A DNA stretch of 64,000 bases. Origin: A07HB70 sp964512675. Lineage in GTDB: Archaea > Halobacteriota > Halobacteria > Halobacteriales > Haloferacaceae. Each line of letters starts with the position of its first letter. Position 1 is the first letter of the stretch. This document shows, in pieces, positions 44,282-53,432 of the stretch. Position numbers and translations under genes: made by a program. The stretch spans positions 124,001-188,000 of the forward strand of contig CAZEJR010000001.1 of assembly GCA_964512675.1 (NCBI GenBank). The letters are read 5' to 3'. The notes under the pieces were generated by a model that saw nothing but the letters and a program-made list of their open reading frames with translations, was not told the origin of the DNA and did not search any database.

Positions 44282-44396
44282 ACCGCACCAAACGGGTGGA
44301 GCGACAAAAGAACGAGGGCGCGAGCGGCTGGCCTCGGCCCCGACGGGTTCGTCGCCGGTCTCGCAGCCACACGGGGAGCCGCCTCGCCGGACGGCG

Positions 44397-46358
44397 CTAG
44401 TCGTCGGCCTCGGCCCCGACGGGTTCGTCGCCGACGACGCCGAGGTCGACGCGCTTCGCGTCGCGTTCTGCGACCAGCGCGTCCCGGAACGCCGAGCGGG
44501 AGACGCCGTCGCGCTCGCGCTCCTGTCGGTCGCGCACCGAGACGGTGTCCCGGTCCTCCTCGCGGTCGCCGACGATCGCCATGTACGGCACGCGGTCGTC
44601 GTGGCCCGCACGGATCTTCCGCCCGACGGTCCAGTCGTGGTCCTCGACGGCTGCCCGGAGGCCCGCGTCGGCGAGTTCCTCGCGCACCCGCTCCGCGTAG
44701 GCGCGGTTGTCGTCCGAGACCGGCAGGATTCGGACCTGTTCGGGCGCGAGCCAGAGCGGGAAGTTCCCCTTGAAGTGTTCGATCATCACGCCCATGAACC
44801 GCTCGACGGAGCCGAGGAGCGCGCGGTGGACCATCACCGGTCGGTGCTCCTCGTTGTCGCGGCCGACGTAGCTCAGGTCGAGCCGTTCCGGGATGTTGAA
44901 GTCGAGCTGGACCGTCCCGATCGTCCACTCCCGACCGATCGCGTCCCGGGCGTCGAGCCCGATCTTGGGCCCGTAGAAGGCGGCCTCGCCGGCCTCAACG
45001 TCGTAGTCGAGCCCCTGTGACGCTAAGGCGTCGCGGAGCGCCTCTGTCGCCTCGGCCCACATCTCGTCGCTGCCGACGGCGTTCTCGCCCCGCGTCTCGA
45101 GCTTGTAGAGGATCTCCAGGCCGAACTCCGCGTAGACCTCGTCGATGACCCGCAGGGTCTGGGTTATCTCCTCGCGGATCTGGTCGGGCCGGATGAACGC
45201 GTGGCCGTCGTCCTGTGTCAGCCCACGGACGCGCAGGAGACCGGAGAGCTCGCCCGACTGCTCGTTACGGTAGACGGTTCCGAACTCGGAGTACCGCACC
45301 GGCAGGTCGCGGTACGACCGCGTCTCCTCCCCGTAGATGTGCGCGTGGTTCGCGCAGTTCATCGGCTTCAGGCCGTACTCGGAGCCGTCCTGCTCCCACG
45401 CGAACATCTCGCCTTCCTCTCTGAACGCGTCGTAGTGTCCCGTCGGCTTCCAGAGGTTCGCGCGGTTGAGTTCGGGCGTCCACACCTCCTCGTAGCCGAG
45501 TTCGTCGTTTTTTCCGCGGATATACTCCTCTAACTCGCGCCGAATCCGCATCCCGTTCGGATGGTAGTGTGCACAGCCGGGCGAGTGTTCGGGGATAGAG
45601 AAGAGGTCCATCTCCCGACCGATCCGGCGGTGGTCGCGCTCTTCTGCCGCCTCGCGCCGGTCGAGGTAGTCCTGTAGGTCGCTCTCGGACGCGAACGCGG
45701 TGCCGTACACCCTGGTCAGCTGGTCGTTCGCCTCGTCGCCGCGCCAGTACGCCGACGCGATCGAGAGGAGCTTCACGGCGCCGATCTCGCCCGTCGACGC
45801 GACGTGTGGTCCCTGACAGAGGTCCTCGAACTCGCCCTGAACGTAGAAGGAGACGGGGTCCTCGCCGGCGGCCTCTGTCCGGAGCACGTCCTGTTTGAAC
45901 CGGTTGTCCTCGTACGTCGCCAGAGCCGCCTCGCGCGGGCGCTCCTCTCGTTCGATAGTCAGGTCTTCCTCGACTATCGACTCCATCTCGGCCTCTATCT
46001 CGTCGAGGTCGTCCGAGTCGAGGTCGACGCCGACGACGTCGTAGTAGAAGCCGTCGTCGGTCGGCGGTCCGATCGCGAGGCTGGCCGCCGGGTAGTGGCG
46101 CTGGAGCGCCTGTGCGAAGACGTGTGCGGCGGAGTGGCGAAGCACCCGTCGGTACTCGTCGGCGTCCTCGGTGACGATCTCGAGGTCGGCGCCGTCGTGG
46201 AGCGACGTCGCCTTGTCGACGAGGTCGCCGTCGACCACGCCCGCAACCGTGTCCTCGCCGAGGCCGGGACCGATGGCGTAGGCGGCGTCCTCGACCGTCG
46301 CCCCCTCCGACAGTCCGAGTTCGGACCCGTCGGGGAGCGTCACCACGATCTCTCCCAT
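44397..46358 (-). CDS. thrS: Threonyl-tRNA synthetase
   Basis: 653 aa. N-terminal TGS domain (residues 1-60), then the SAD/editing domain with HSAAHVFAQAL and HVASTGEIGA region, then the class II core: motif 1 region, motif 2 FGTVYRNEQSGELSGLLRVRGLTQDD and motif 3 HRALLGSVERFMGVMIEH. The zinc ligands are in the MNCANH, HAF and VHRA segments. C-terminal anticodon-binding domain with VRILPVSDDNRAYAERVREEL. It has the bacterial-type architecture rather than the archaeal DTD-like editing domain. The TATA box GGCTTATTCG lies about 27 bp before the ATG. Confidence 0.96.
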   Translation of the reverse strand: MGEIVVTLPDGSELGLSEGATVEDAAYAIGPGLGEDTVAGVVDGDLVDKATSLHDGADLEIVTEDADEYRRVLRHSAAHVFAQALQRHYPAASLAIGPPTDDGFYYDVVGVDLDSDDLDEIEAEMESIVEEDLTIEREERPREAALATYEDNRFKQDVLRTEAAGEDPVSFYVQGEFEDLCQGPHVASTGEIGAVKLLSIASAYWRGDEANDQLTRVYGTAFASESDLQDYLDRREAAEERDHRRIGREMDLFSIPEHSPGCAHYHPNGMRIRRELEEYIRGKNDELGYEEVWTPELNRANLWKPTGHYDAFREEGEMFAWEQDGSEYGLKPMNCANHAHIYGEETRSYRDLPVRYSEFGTVYRNEQSGELSGLLRVRGLTQDDGHAFIRPDQIREEITQTLRVIDEVYAEFGLEILYKLETRGENAVGSDEMWAEATEALRDALASQGLDYDVEAGEAAFYGPKIGLDARDAIGREWTIGTVQLDFNIPERLDLSYVGRDNEEHRPVMVHRALLGSVERFMGVMIEHFKGNFPLWLAPEQVRILPVSDDNRAYAERVREELADAGLRAAVEDHDWTVGRKIRAGHDDRVPYMAIVGDREEDRDTVSVRDRQERERDGVSRSAFRDALVAERDAKRVDLGVVGDEPVGAEADD

Positions 46359-46382
46359 GGTAGAGACGAACCGTCACGGGGC

Positions 46383-46392
46383 GAATAAGCCT
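46383..46392 (-). promoter_or_regulatory. Promoter of thrS
   Basis: GGCTTATTCG on the minus strand about 25-34 nt before ATG 46358, fitting leaderless initiation. Confidence 0.5.
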
Positions 46393-46456
46393 GTCGTGTG
46401 CGGCGTCGATCCCGACGGCGGAACGCATTTGTACGTCGCTCGTGCAGGGCGAAACG

Positions 46457-46846
46457 ATGAGCAGCGGGGCCGACGACGAGACCGGAGGCGATCCAGACGA
46501 GGAGCCGATAGAGAGCATCCTCGACACCATCGGCGACCGTCGGACGCGCCACGTCTTGGCGTCGATCGCACACGAATCCCGGTCGGCGAAGGAGATCGCC
46601 GAGGAGCTCGACCTCTCGCTCCCGACGGTCTACCGCCGGATCGAGGAGCTCGAGGAACACGACCTCGTGACCGGGCGGACGGAGATCGCCTCGGACGGCA
46701 ACCACTACCGCGTGTTCGAGTGCGCGTTCGAGAGCACCGTCATCTCGCTCGACGACGGCGAGTACGAGGTGCAGATATTTCGGGAGGGGAACGTCCCCGA
46801 CAGGTTCGCGACGCTCTGGGACGACCTGAGCCGCAAGACAGAGTGA
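46457..46846 (+). CDS. ArsR-like winged-helix regulator
   Basis: 129 aa from ATG 46457 (a GTG at 46442 is also in frame). Residues 15-75 form the wHTH: ILDTIGDRRTRHVLASIAHESRSAKEIAEELDLSLPTVYRRIEELEEHDLV. The C-terminal part (YRVFECAFESTVISLDDGEYEV) is a beta wing with dimer helix. Its stop overlaps the GTG of the membrane gene by 4 bp; this regulator/membrane pairing recurs in haloarchaea and suggests a sensor link. Confidence 0.83.
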   Translation: MSSGADDETGGDPDEEPIESILDTIGDRRTRHVLASIAHESRSAKEIAEELDLSLPTVYRRIEELEEHDLVTGRTEIASDGNHYRVFECAFESTVISLDDGEYEVQIFREGNVPDRFATLWDDLSRKTE

Positions 46847-47133
46847 GCGTGGTGCCGCCGCTCCAGTCGCTCGGAGAGGTGGTGATCGTCGGACTCCGGA
46901 TGGTCGTCTTCGCGCTCGCCGGGGGTATCACCCTCATAAGCTTCCAGGCCTACCAGAAGAAGAAGAGCGACCGGCTGGAGTCGGCGTTCATCGGCTTCGC
47001 GTTCATCAGTATGGGCGTCGCGATGGCGATGCTCGGCGCATACGCAGAGGAAAACCAGGTGCTGTTCGACGTCGCCGAGATCGTCCCGTTCATCGTCGGG
47101 TTCGCGATGCTCTGGCGCTCGCTGTACCGCTGA
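46843..47133 (+). CDS. Three-helix membrane protein (DUF7521-like) paired with the regulator
   Basis: 96 aa from GTG 46843, overlapping the upstream stop. Helices at about 12-32 (VIVGLRMVVFALAGGITLISF), 46-66 (FIGFAFISMGVAMAMLGAYA) and 75-92 (AEIVPFIVGFAMLWRSLY), with a basic loop YQKKKSDR. The pattern fits small membrane proteins coupled to ArsR-like regulators. Function unknown. Confidence 0.75.
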   Translation: MSVVPPLQSLGEVVIVGLRMVVFALAGGITLISFQAYQKKKSDRLESAFIGFAFISMGVAMAMLGAYAEENQVLFDVAEIVPFIVGFAMLWRSLYR

Positions 47134-47144
47134 CCGGACCGGAC

Positions 47145-47154
47145 AGCTTTACAC
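47145..47154 (+). promoter_or_regulatory. Promoter of the GH77 gene
   Basis: AGCTTTACAC, 23-32 nt before ATG 47177; a leaderless-type promoter. Confidence 0.5.
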
Positions 47155-47176
47155 TCGTGGCAGCCGCCCTCCGGAT

Positions 47177-48658
47177 ATGTCCGACCAGTTCGAGCGGTCG
47201 AGCGGCGTCCTCTGTCACCTCACGTCGCTCCCTGGCCCGCACGGGGTCGGCGGTCTCGGCGCTCCCGCCCACGACTTCCTCGACACCCTCGCCGCCGCCG
47301 CCCAGCGCTACTGGCAGGTGTTGCCCGTCGGCCCCACCCGTGGTGTCCACGGCGACTCGCCGTACGCGTCGCCGTCGGCGTTCGCGGGCAACCCACTCTT
47401 CGTCTCGCTCCCGCGTCTCGTCGACCGCGGGTGGCTCGACCCGCTCGACCCGCCCGACTTCCCCGCCGACGAGGTCGCCTACGACCGCGTGCGAGCCTGG
47501 ACCGCAGCCGCTCTCGACCGGGCGCACGAAGGGTTCGAAACACACGCCGACGAGGCCGAGCGCGCCGCGTTCGAACGGTTTCGTGACGAGACCGACTGGC
47601 TGCAGGAGTACACACTCTACGCCGCGCTGGCCGAGGCAAACGACGGCGACCCGTGGTACGAGTGGCCCCGGGGCCTGCGGCGGCGCGACCCCGACGCCCT
47701 GGCCGCAGCGCGTGAGACCCACGCAGACCGGGTCGACCGGCACGCGTTCGTCCAGTTCTGCTTCGACCGACAGTGGACGGCGCTACGCGAGGCCGCCGCC
47801 GACCGCGGCGTCTCCCTGCTCGGGGACCTCCCGATATACGTCGGACTCGACTCCGCGGACGTCTGGGCCGAGCGCGACGCGTTCCGCGTCGACGCCGACG
47901 GTCACCCCGACGCCGTCGCGGGCGTGCCGCCCAACCCCGACGACGACGGCCAGCGGTGGGGCAACCCGCTGTACGACTGGGAGGCGCTCGCGGCTGCCGA
48001 CTTCGGCTGGTGGCGCCGGCGGGTCGACCAGCTACTGGAGCGGTTCGACGGCGCACGCCTCGACCACTTCAAAGGGTTCCACGAGTACTGGGCGATCCCT
48101 GCCGAGGCAGACGATCCCGCCGCAGGCGAGTGGGTCGAGGGGCCGGGCGAGGCGCTGTTCGACGCGATTCGTGCGGATCAGGGGCGTCTCCCGTTTGTCG
48201 CGGAGGATCTCGGGTTCCTCGACCCCGGCGCGGTCGCCCTGCGCGAGCGCCTCGGGGTTCCGGGCATGCGCGTCCCGCACTACGCCGACTGGTGCGAGGA
48301 GGGTCACATGTACCAGCCGATGCACTACCCGCGAGACACGGCGGCGTACACCGCGACCCACGACACCGACACGACGGTCGGCTACTACCGCGGCATGGAC
48401 TCCGGACACCGGGACTGTCTGCACTACAACCTCGGGATCGACGGCTCCGAGGCCGCGTGGTCGCTCGTCGACGCCGTCTGGGGGTCGAACGCCGTGCTCG
48501 CGTTCACGACGCCACAGGACCTCCTCTCGCTCGGGAGCGAGGCGCGGCTGAACACGCCCGGCACCGCCGGGGACAACTGGCGCTGGCGGTTCCGGAGCGG
48601 AGCACTCGACGGTGTCGTCGGCCGGCTCTCGCGGCTGACCGACCGGCACGTCCGCTGA
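47177..48658 (+). CDS. malQ: GH77 4-alpha-glucanotransferase
   Basis: 493 aa. Start SSGVLCHLTSLPGPHGVGGLG is the family N-terminus. Catalytic residues: Asp nucleophile in GARLDHFKGF, acid Glu in FVAEDLGFL, and the stabilising Asp in ATHDTDTTVGYY. The last motif is usually THDNDT; the Asn is Thr here, the acidic residue is kept. It moves maltodextrin segments between chains, disproportionating glucans. Together with the GH15 and GH13 enzymes it makes an alpha-glucan use set. Confidence 0.94.
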   Translation: MSDQFERSSGVLCHLTSLPGPHGVGGLGAPAHDFLDTLAAAAQRYWQVLPVGPTRGVHGDSPYASPSAFAGNPLFVSLPRLVDRGWLDPLDPPDFPADEVAYDRVRAWTAAALDRAHEGFETHADEAERAAFERFRDETDWLQEYTLYAALAEANDGDPWYEWPRGLRRRDPDALAAARETHADRVDRHAFVQFCFDRQWTALREAAADRGVSLLGDLPIYVGLDSADVWAERDAFRVDADGHPDAVAGVPPNPDDDGQRWGNPLYDWEALAAADFGWWRRRVDQLLERFDGARLDHFKGFHEYWAIPAEADDPAAGEWVEGPGEALFDAIRADQGRLPFVAEDLGFLDPGAVALRERLGVPGMRVPHYADWCEEGHMYQPMHYPRDTAAYTATHDTDTTVGYYRGMDSGHRDCLHYNLGIDGSEAAWSLVDAVWGSNAVLAFTTPQDLLSLGSEARLNTPGTAGDNWRWRFRSGALDGVVGRLSRLTDRHVR

Positions 48659-48661
48659 CGG

Positions 48662-48826
48662 CTACAGGAGCCCGACCACCCGCAGGAGGGCGTCGGCGCG
48701 ACACGGGCCACGGGAGCGCGAACACGCCGAGCACGGCGACGTACCGGACGGCTGCGAACGCCGCCCAGCCGTGGGTTCCGGTCACCCACCGGAGGAGCGG
48801 GGTCGTCTCGAGGCCCGGCCCGGTAC
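48662..48826 (-). pseudogene. Remnant of a small membrane protein (DUF5658-like)
   Basis: The minus strand reads GLETTPLLRWVTGTHGWAAF and AAVRYVAVLGVFALPWPVSR, then a frame change, then ADALLRVVGLL and a stop at 48662-48664. The order (polar P-L-L, helix, short tail) resembles the last third of DUF5658 membrane proteins. No start and no first helices are found upstream. A weak but coherent gene fragment, between malQ and the OGG-like gene. Confidence 0.4.
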
Positions 48827-49089
48827 GACAGTCCTCGCAGTCGCGCCGACGGCGAACGGGCGGCGAAGCGACAGCCCGGGCCGCGCCTGGCCGAGCGCGT
48901 ACCGCCACCACCGCCGACCGACGTCGGCGGCGTGTCGTCGCACGGACGCCACGGCCGGGTCTTTCGTTCACGTCTGCTGACAATTTCGCCGAGACGGGGA
49001 CGGAGAACCCGACACCGGCGCGGGGAGCGGCGACACTCCCGGTCGACCGCAACCGTCAGGCCCATGCCCGCGACGCCGTTCCGACGGCC

Positions 49090-50028
49090 ATGGAACGCGG
49101 CACGATCCGGCTCGCCGACCTCGCGGGGCCGTTCGACCTCCAGGCCACCGTCGAGAGCGGCCAGACCTACCTCTGGGACCGCACCGACGGCGGGATGTAC
49201 GACGACGACGTCACACACGGCGGGTCGGCGTGGTACGAGACGGTCGTCCCACCCCTCGACGACGTCGGCAACAGCCGTGCCGTGGTCCGGGTGCGACAGA
49301 CCGACGGTCGGCTGGAGTGGGAGTCGACGACCGACGCGGTGCCGGTACTCACCCACCTCCTGCGTCTCGACGACGACTTGCTCGCCGTCCGCGAGGCCTG
49401 CTCCGACCTGCCGCTGGTCCGACAGTCCTTCGACGCCTATCCCGGGATGCGGCTGGTGCGCGACCCGCCGTTCGAGACGCTCGTCTCGTTTATCTGTTCT
49501 GCACAGATGCGTGTCGCCCGCATCCACGGGATGCAGGTCGCACTCGCCGAGGCGTTCGGCGAGCGTGTGACGATGGGCGACCGGACCTACCACGCGTCCC
49601 CGACGCCGGACGCGCTCGCGGCGGCGACGGAGACGGACCTCCGTGACCTCTCCCTGGGCTACCGCGCGCCGTACGTCCGCCGGACCGCCGAGATGGTGTC
49701 CGAGGGCGACGCCCACCCGGCTGCCGCGCGCGACCTGCCCTACGAGGAGGCGCGCGACTACCTCACGCAGTTCGTCGGCGTCGGCGAGAAGGTGGCCGAC
49801 TGTGTCCTGCTGTTCTCGCTCGGCTTTCTCGAGGCCGTCCCGCTGGACACGTGGATACGGACGGCCATCGCGGACCACTTTCCAGACTGCGACCGTGGCT
49901 CGTACGCCGAGACGTCGCGCGCGATTCGCGAGCGGCTGGGCGGACAGTACGCGGGCTACGCGCAGACGTACGTCTTCTTCGCGCTCCGAACCGGGAGACT
50001 CGGCGAAGAGGGCGTCTCGGACGACTGA
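49090..50028 (+). CDS. OGG1-type 8-oxoguanine DNA glycosylase
   Basis: 312 aa from ATG 49090. N-terminal beta domain (FDLQATVESGQTYLWDR) like OGG1. The HhH-GPD core has FVGVGEKVADCVLLFSLGFLEAVPLDTW: the Lys nucleophile in GEKVADC and the Asp in PLDTW match OGG1. It excises oxidised purines. The central FICSAQMRVARIHGMQVALAEAFG replaces the usual SxNN with SAQM. Upstream frames are not protein-like, so this ATG is the likely start. Confidence 0.88.
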   Translation: MERGTIRLADLAGPFDLQATVESGQTYLWDRTDGGMYDDDVTHGGSAWYETVVPPLDDVGNSRAVVRVRQTDGRLEWESTTDAVPVLTHLLRLDDDLLAVREACSDLPLVRQSFDAYPGMRLVRDPPFETLVSFICSAQMRVARIHGMQVALAEAFGERVTMGDRTYHASPTPDALAAATETDLRDLSLGYRAPYVRRTAEMVSEGDAHPAAARDLPYEEARDYLTQFVGVGEKVADCVLLFSLGFLEAVPLDTWIRTAIADHFPDCDRGSYAETSRAIRERLGGQYAGYAQTYVFFALRTGRLGEEGVSDD

Positions 50029-50908
50029 TCGGTCCACGCAGGGGTGGGCGGCGCGACCGCGGCCTACGCGTCAGTTCTGCGCTCGAACGCCGGGCGAGCG
50101 GGTCGGCGAGACGCGGCTCTGTCCCGACTGTCGGCCCGCCACACACCGCGACGTCGACACCCGGACGCGCCGGGGGGACGGCAGGGTGCCGTGGTCGCCT
50201 CGCGTCGACGATGACCGGCCGAGGACCCCGCGACAGTAGCTCCGCTCCCGGGCAGACGACCCACCGGTCGCCCGCGGTCGGCGTCGAGCAGCCAGACGTG
50301 GTCGTTCGAGCCCGAAGCCCGGTCTCGGCAGTTCGTCGCCCGGACTGCGGGTCGATTCCGGCAGTCCACACCCGGGCTCAGAGCGGCCCCGACCTCGGTT
50401 CAGGTCCGGGTCCGGAAGCGTCTCCTCGAAGTCTACCACCCGGACGGATCCACTCGGATCAGTTCAAAGAGGCACCCTCGTCTGTCCGGAGCGAGGACGA
50501 GCCCGACCCCGAGCCACGGGGGTCGTCTCGAGGAGCCGGTCGTGTCGCGCAACCAGAACACCCGACGTCGGCGGGTGGTCTCTGAACGAGGTGTCGGGGG
50601 TGTAGCTCCCTCCCGAGATTCGGGACACCTTCGACGGCAGAACCCCGGCTCGGACCGCTGGGCCGAGGGCCTCTGTTCCGGCTGTCGACTCCGCAGGCTC
50701 CCCGGTGTCGGGGCCGGCTCCCGGAGCGTAGACGACCGTTCGCCTCCGACCGTCGTGGGCACGCCGTAGACTGTCACTGCCGAAGCGTGGCGACGTAGCT
50801 CGCGTACCGGTCGTCAGCGACTCTGTGCTCGCCCCGCGGGACGTATGTACTCCACAGGGCGCACAGCCGCCTGGCAGCCGGCGGTGCGGCGAGCCTGTGC
50901 CCCGCTAG
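50029..50908. other. Gene-poor stretch, no gene seen
   Basis: 880 bp of GC-rich DNA. Open frames on both strands are Arg/Pro/Ser-rich, have no hydrophobic or catalytic pattern, and no TATA element at the right distance. I see no repeat or hairpin with a T tract. It may hold decayed genes too far gone to name. Confidence 0.45.
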
Positions 50909-51091
50909 TCACCCCCGCTGCCCCGGGTGGTCGTCCTCCTCCGCGCCGCCGCGTCGCGCGACGGCGATGCCCGCGACTATCAGCACCCCCCCGAGCCCGA
51001 ACAGCCCGAGCGTGAGCTCCTGTCCGGAGAGCAACAGTCCCGCGCCGATTAGCAAGGTGGCGACCAGGTGAAGCACCGCAGTCAGGTTCAT
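50909..51091 (-). CDS. Small two-helix membrane protein
   Basis: 60 aa from ATG 51091: MNLTAVLHLVATLLIGAGLL, then SGQELTLGLFGLGGVLIVAGIAV and a charged tail RRGGAEEDDHPGQRG. Two helices with short loop. Family unknown, but the pattern is clean. Confidence 0.65.
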   Translation of the reverse strand: MNLTAVLHLVATLLIGAGLLLSGQELTLGLFGLGGVLIVAGIAVARRGGAEEDDHPGQRG

Positions 51092-51327
51092 ACACCGGTG
51101 AGAGTCTGCCGAGTCAAGAGAGATCGGGCTCTCTCGACGAGACCGGCCCGAGGCCGTCGTGGCCCCGACTGACTCCAGTGCGACTGGGCGACTCCGCCGG
51201 GTCCCGCGACCCGTCGACGGGCGGCGTACAGTCGGAGCGCCGACTCCGGGTGCACGTCACGACGGAGGCGTCCGAGTGTACTCCCCGCAGGAACACTGCC
51301 ACACCGCGTGGACCGGGGGCGTCCCTG

Positions 51328-51477
51328 TCAGAACCGGAACACGGCGATCTCCCCGTCGCAGTTCGGACACACCGACGCGTCTGGGTCGACGTTCAGCCCA
51401 CACTCTCGGCACTCGTAGTGGTCGCCGTCCGGCGCCTCAGTCGACCCCCCGTCTGCGATTACGCTGAGCAGCCGCAT
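51328..51477 (-). CDS. 49-aa zinc-ribbon protein
   Basis: From ATG 51477: a polar leader, then YECRECGLNVDPDASVCPNCDGEIAVFRF. Ligands CxxC and CxxC, 12 residues apart, make a rubredoxin-like zinc ribbon. TATA-like GCTATATCGATA about 30-40 bp upstream on the minus strand supports this start rather than the longer upstream frame. Confidence 0.78.
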   Translation of the reverse strand: MRLLSVIADGGSTEAPDGDHYECRECGLNVDPDASVCPNCDGEIAVFRF

Positions 51478-51660
51478 CGTCGTAGTAGTTTCGCGCGGTC
51501 GTATCGATATAGCTGTTGTGGCCGAGCCCCGGGGGACCGTCGTGGGCGCAGTCGAGCGTCGCCGCCCCCTCACGACGGCGCATCTACCTCGGGAGGTGGT
51601 CAGCGCGCCGTCACGCGCGACGGTGGCGCCGACACGGGGGTCGCCCGACGGAGGAGACGG

Positions 51661-51843
51661 TCAGGCCAGTAGCGCTCGGACACGGCGCAGCGGCGCTCGA
51701 AGCGCCCGCGCCACGGGGCTCCGGACCGGCGACGACGGCGTTCGGCCTCGCCGGTCGTCGCTCGTCTGCTCGTCGTCGTGCAGTTCGGCTCGCGCGGTCG
51801 ACTCCTCGTCAGTCCGTCGTCGTGTCCGTGGCCGGTGACACAT
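51661..51843 (-). CDS. 60-aa Arg-rich ORF with a consensus leaderless promoter
   Basis: MCHRPRTRRRTDEESTARAE, then EQTSDDRRGRTPSS and a C-terminal amphipathic stretch VARALRAPLRRVRALLA. TATA box TTTATAA at 51869-51875 is centred 29 nt before the ATG at 51843, the exact spacing for leaderless starts. The protein is basic, unusual for a halophile. Whether it is translated is unclear; the promoter may instead serve a short RNA. Confidence 0.4.
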   Translation of the reverse strand: MCHRPRTRRRTDEESTARAELHDDEQTSDDRRGRTPSSPVRSPVARALRAPLRRVRALLA

Positions 51844-51867
51844 GACGACTCACACTACGGTCGAGAG

Positions 51868-51877
51868 GTTATAAATC
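51868..51877 (-). promoter_or_regulatory. Strong TATA-type promoter in a gene-poor region
   Basis: GATTTATAACC on the minus strand, the clearest TATA match between 50 and 55 kb. Because TTTATAA/TTATAAA is near symmetric, transcription to the right is also possible. Confidence 0.5.
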
Positions 51878-52487
51878 GTGAGGGATACGGCTGGCACGGG
51901 AGGACGGCGGCCACAGACGCCGGTGTGGTCCTGTGCCGGCGTGCGCTGCGACCCGAAGGCAGCCGTGCGTCCGTCGCTCGCGTGTGCGCCGAACCCGGCG
52001 GCACCGACCCCTCTCCGACACGGCGTCGTCGACAGAGCGGCGCTGTCACGACGAACGGTTCTCCGTCCCCCGGCAGACCCGACGCCGTCGCCGCGCGACG
52101 AGGTCGACGAGCGCGGCGCCGTGAGGGGTCGGTGACGAGAGGTCACCGAACGCCGTCGGTCTACAGACGGAGCGGTCGGTCGACCGGCGCGCTCTGGCGC
52201 GCGAGGAACAGGCGTCTTCAGGCGCGGACGGGCCGCGGAGCGACCCTCACTCGCCTGTCGGGGCGAGCGTCGATTCGACCCTCGGGGGATCGGACGACGA
52301 CTGTCGTCTCACGCAGTGGCCGGCGCGTGCGGGTGACCGCGATCATCGTCACCGTCTCACCCGACAGCCGGTGGCTGAATCTCCGTCGCTCGGAAACCTC
52401 CGTGTTCGCTCCGGACAGCACATCGCCCCTCTCTGCGAGACCACTGTGACTGTGAGTACAACGGTCGGGGGCGACGGCGACGGAGAC
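51878..52487. other. Gene-poor stretch, no gene seen
   Basis: 610 bp between the small-ORF promoter and the end of the lipoprotein gene. Only Arg-rich open frames are present; none has protein-like features. Confidence 0.4.
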
Positions 52488-53432
52488 TCAGCTCTCGGTG
52501 TACTCCCCGAAGCGGACGTCGACGAGGTACGTCTGGCCCTGCCAGCGCACGAGCCACTCACCGTCGAACTCGTTGCTTCGAATCGCGTCCCGCTCGCGGA
52601 ACCGGTCGACGACCGACCGGAACGCGGTGTCGTCCTCACCGTCGGCGGTGTAGCCGCCGTCTGCCGCCTGTCTGAGCACGTCGCGCTCCTCGGTCGAGAG
52701 ACCCGACAGCGTGAACTGGTACTCCGCCCGGAGCTGGGCCGCGTAGGCCTCGTCGCTCGCAAACCGTTCCTCGGCTGTGTACCGGTACGTCCTGCGGGTG
52801 GTCTGTCTCACCTCCGTGACGCGGACCCGGTAGCGCTCACCCTCGACGACGACGACCCGCTCGGTCGTCTCGTCTCTGTCTGCGAGCGCCGAGTCCGACA
52901 GCTCGTCGGGCATGTACACCCCGAGTTTGCCGACGTCGTAGCCGTCGTCCCGGCGGTCGGATACGGGCGGAAACAGCTCTCCGAGCGCACGGCGGTCGGC
53001 GGGCGGGAGCGCCGAGAACCGGACCGCGTCGGTACCGGTCACGTTCGCCGGATCGTAGTCGACCTCGAGCTGAGCAGCGTAGGCCGTCTCCTCGTCGACG
53101 ACGGTGCGTGACAGGTCGTAGTACGCGCCGTCGTAGCGGTACGGTACGTCGCCAGATTCGATCGCTCGGCTGCCGATGGCAGTGTCGTTCGCGGCGCCGG
53201 TCTCGACGGCCTCGCTGACGACGCGGCCGCGCTCGGTGTCGGGGTCAACCGACTGACTGTTCGCCTCGGCGAGTCGCGCGTCGTCTGCTTCGGTGAGCGT
53301 GATCGACCCCGGGCCGGCACACCCGGCGAGGGCGACGACCACGAACAGCAGGCCGACTGCGAGCGGGAGCCGAGAGCGACGGTTCGTGTCGGGAGGGTCG
53401 GTCGTTCTGCCGTCGGACATGAGTTCTGGCAT
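52488..53432 (-). CDS. Lipoprotein of unknown function
   Basis: 314 aa from ATG 53432 (ATG 53420 also possible). A Lys/Arg-containing start, hydrophobic core LPLAVGLLFVVVALAGCAG and lipobox LAGC mark an exported, lipid-anchored protein. The mature part is acidic with two similar blocks, each of which has an 'ETAYAAQLEVDYD' / 'DEAYAAQLRAEYQ' piece followed by 'LSxLxxxER' and an acidic segment, suggesting an internal duplication. No family is recognised. Confidence 0.75.
   Translation of the reverse strand: MPELMSDGRTTDPPDTNRRSRLPLAVGLLFVVVALAGCAGPGSITLTEADDARLAEANSQSVDPDTERGRVVSEAVETGAANDTAIGSRAIESGDVPYRYDGAYYDLSRTVVDEETAYAAQLEVDYDPANVTGTDAVRFSALPPADRRALGELFPPVSDRRDDGYDVGKLGVYMPDELSDSALADRDETTERVVVVEGERYRVRVTEVRQTTRRTYRYTAEERFASDEAYAAQLRAEYQFTLSGLSTEERDVLRQAADGGYTADGEDDTAFRSVVDRFRERDAIRSNEFDGEWLVRWQGQTYLVDVRFGEYTES

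Noticed and set aside
50071..50777. Two open frames of over 110 residues on the minus strand in the gene desert
   Set aside because: They are Arg/Pro/Ser-rich, lack hydrophobic core and promoters, and look like chance frames in GC-rich DNA.
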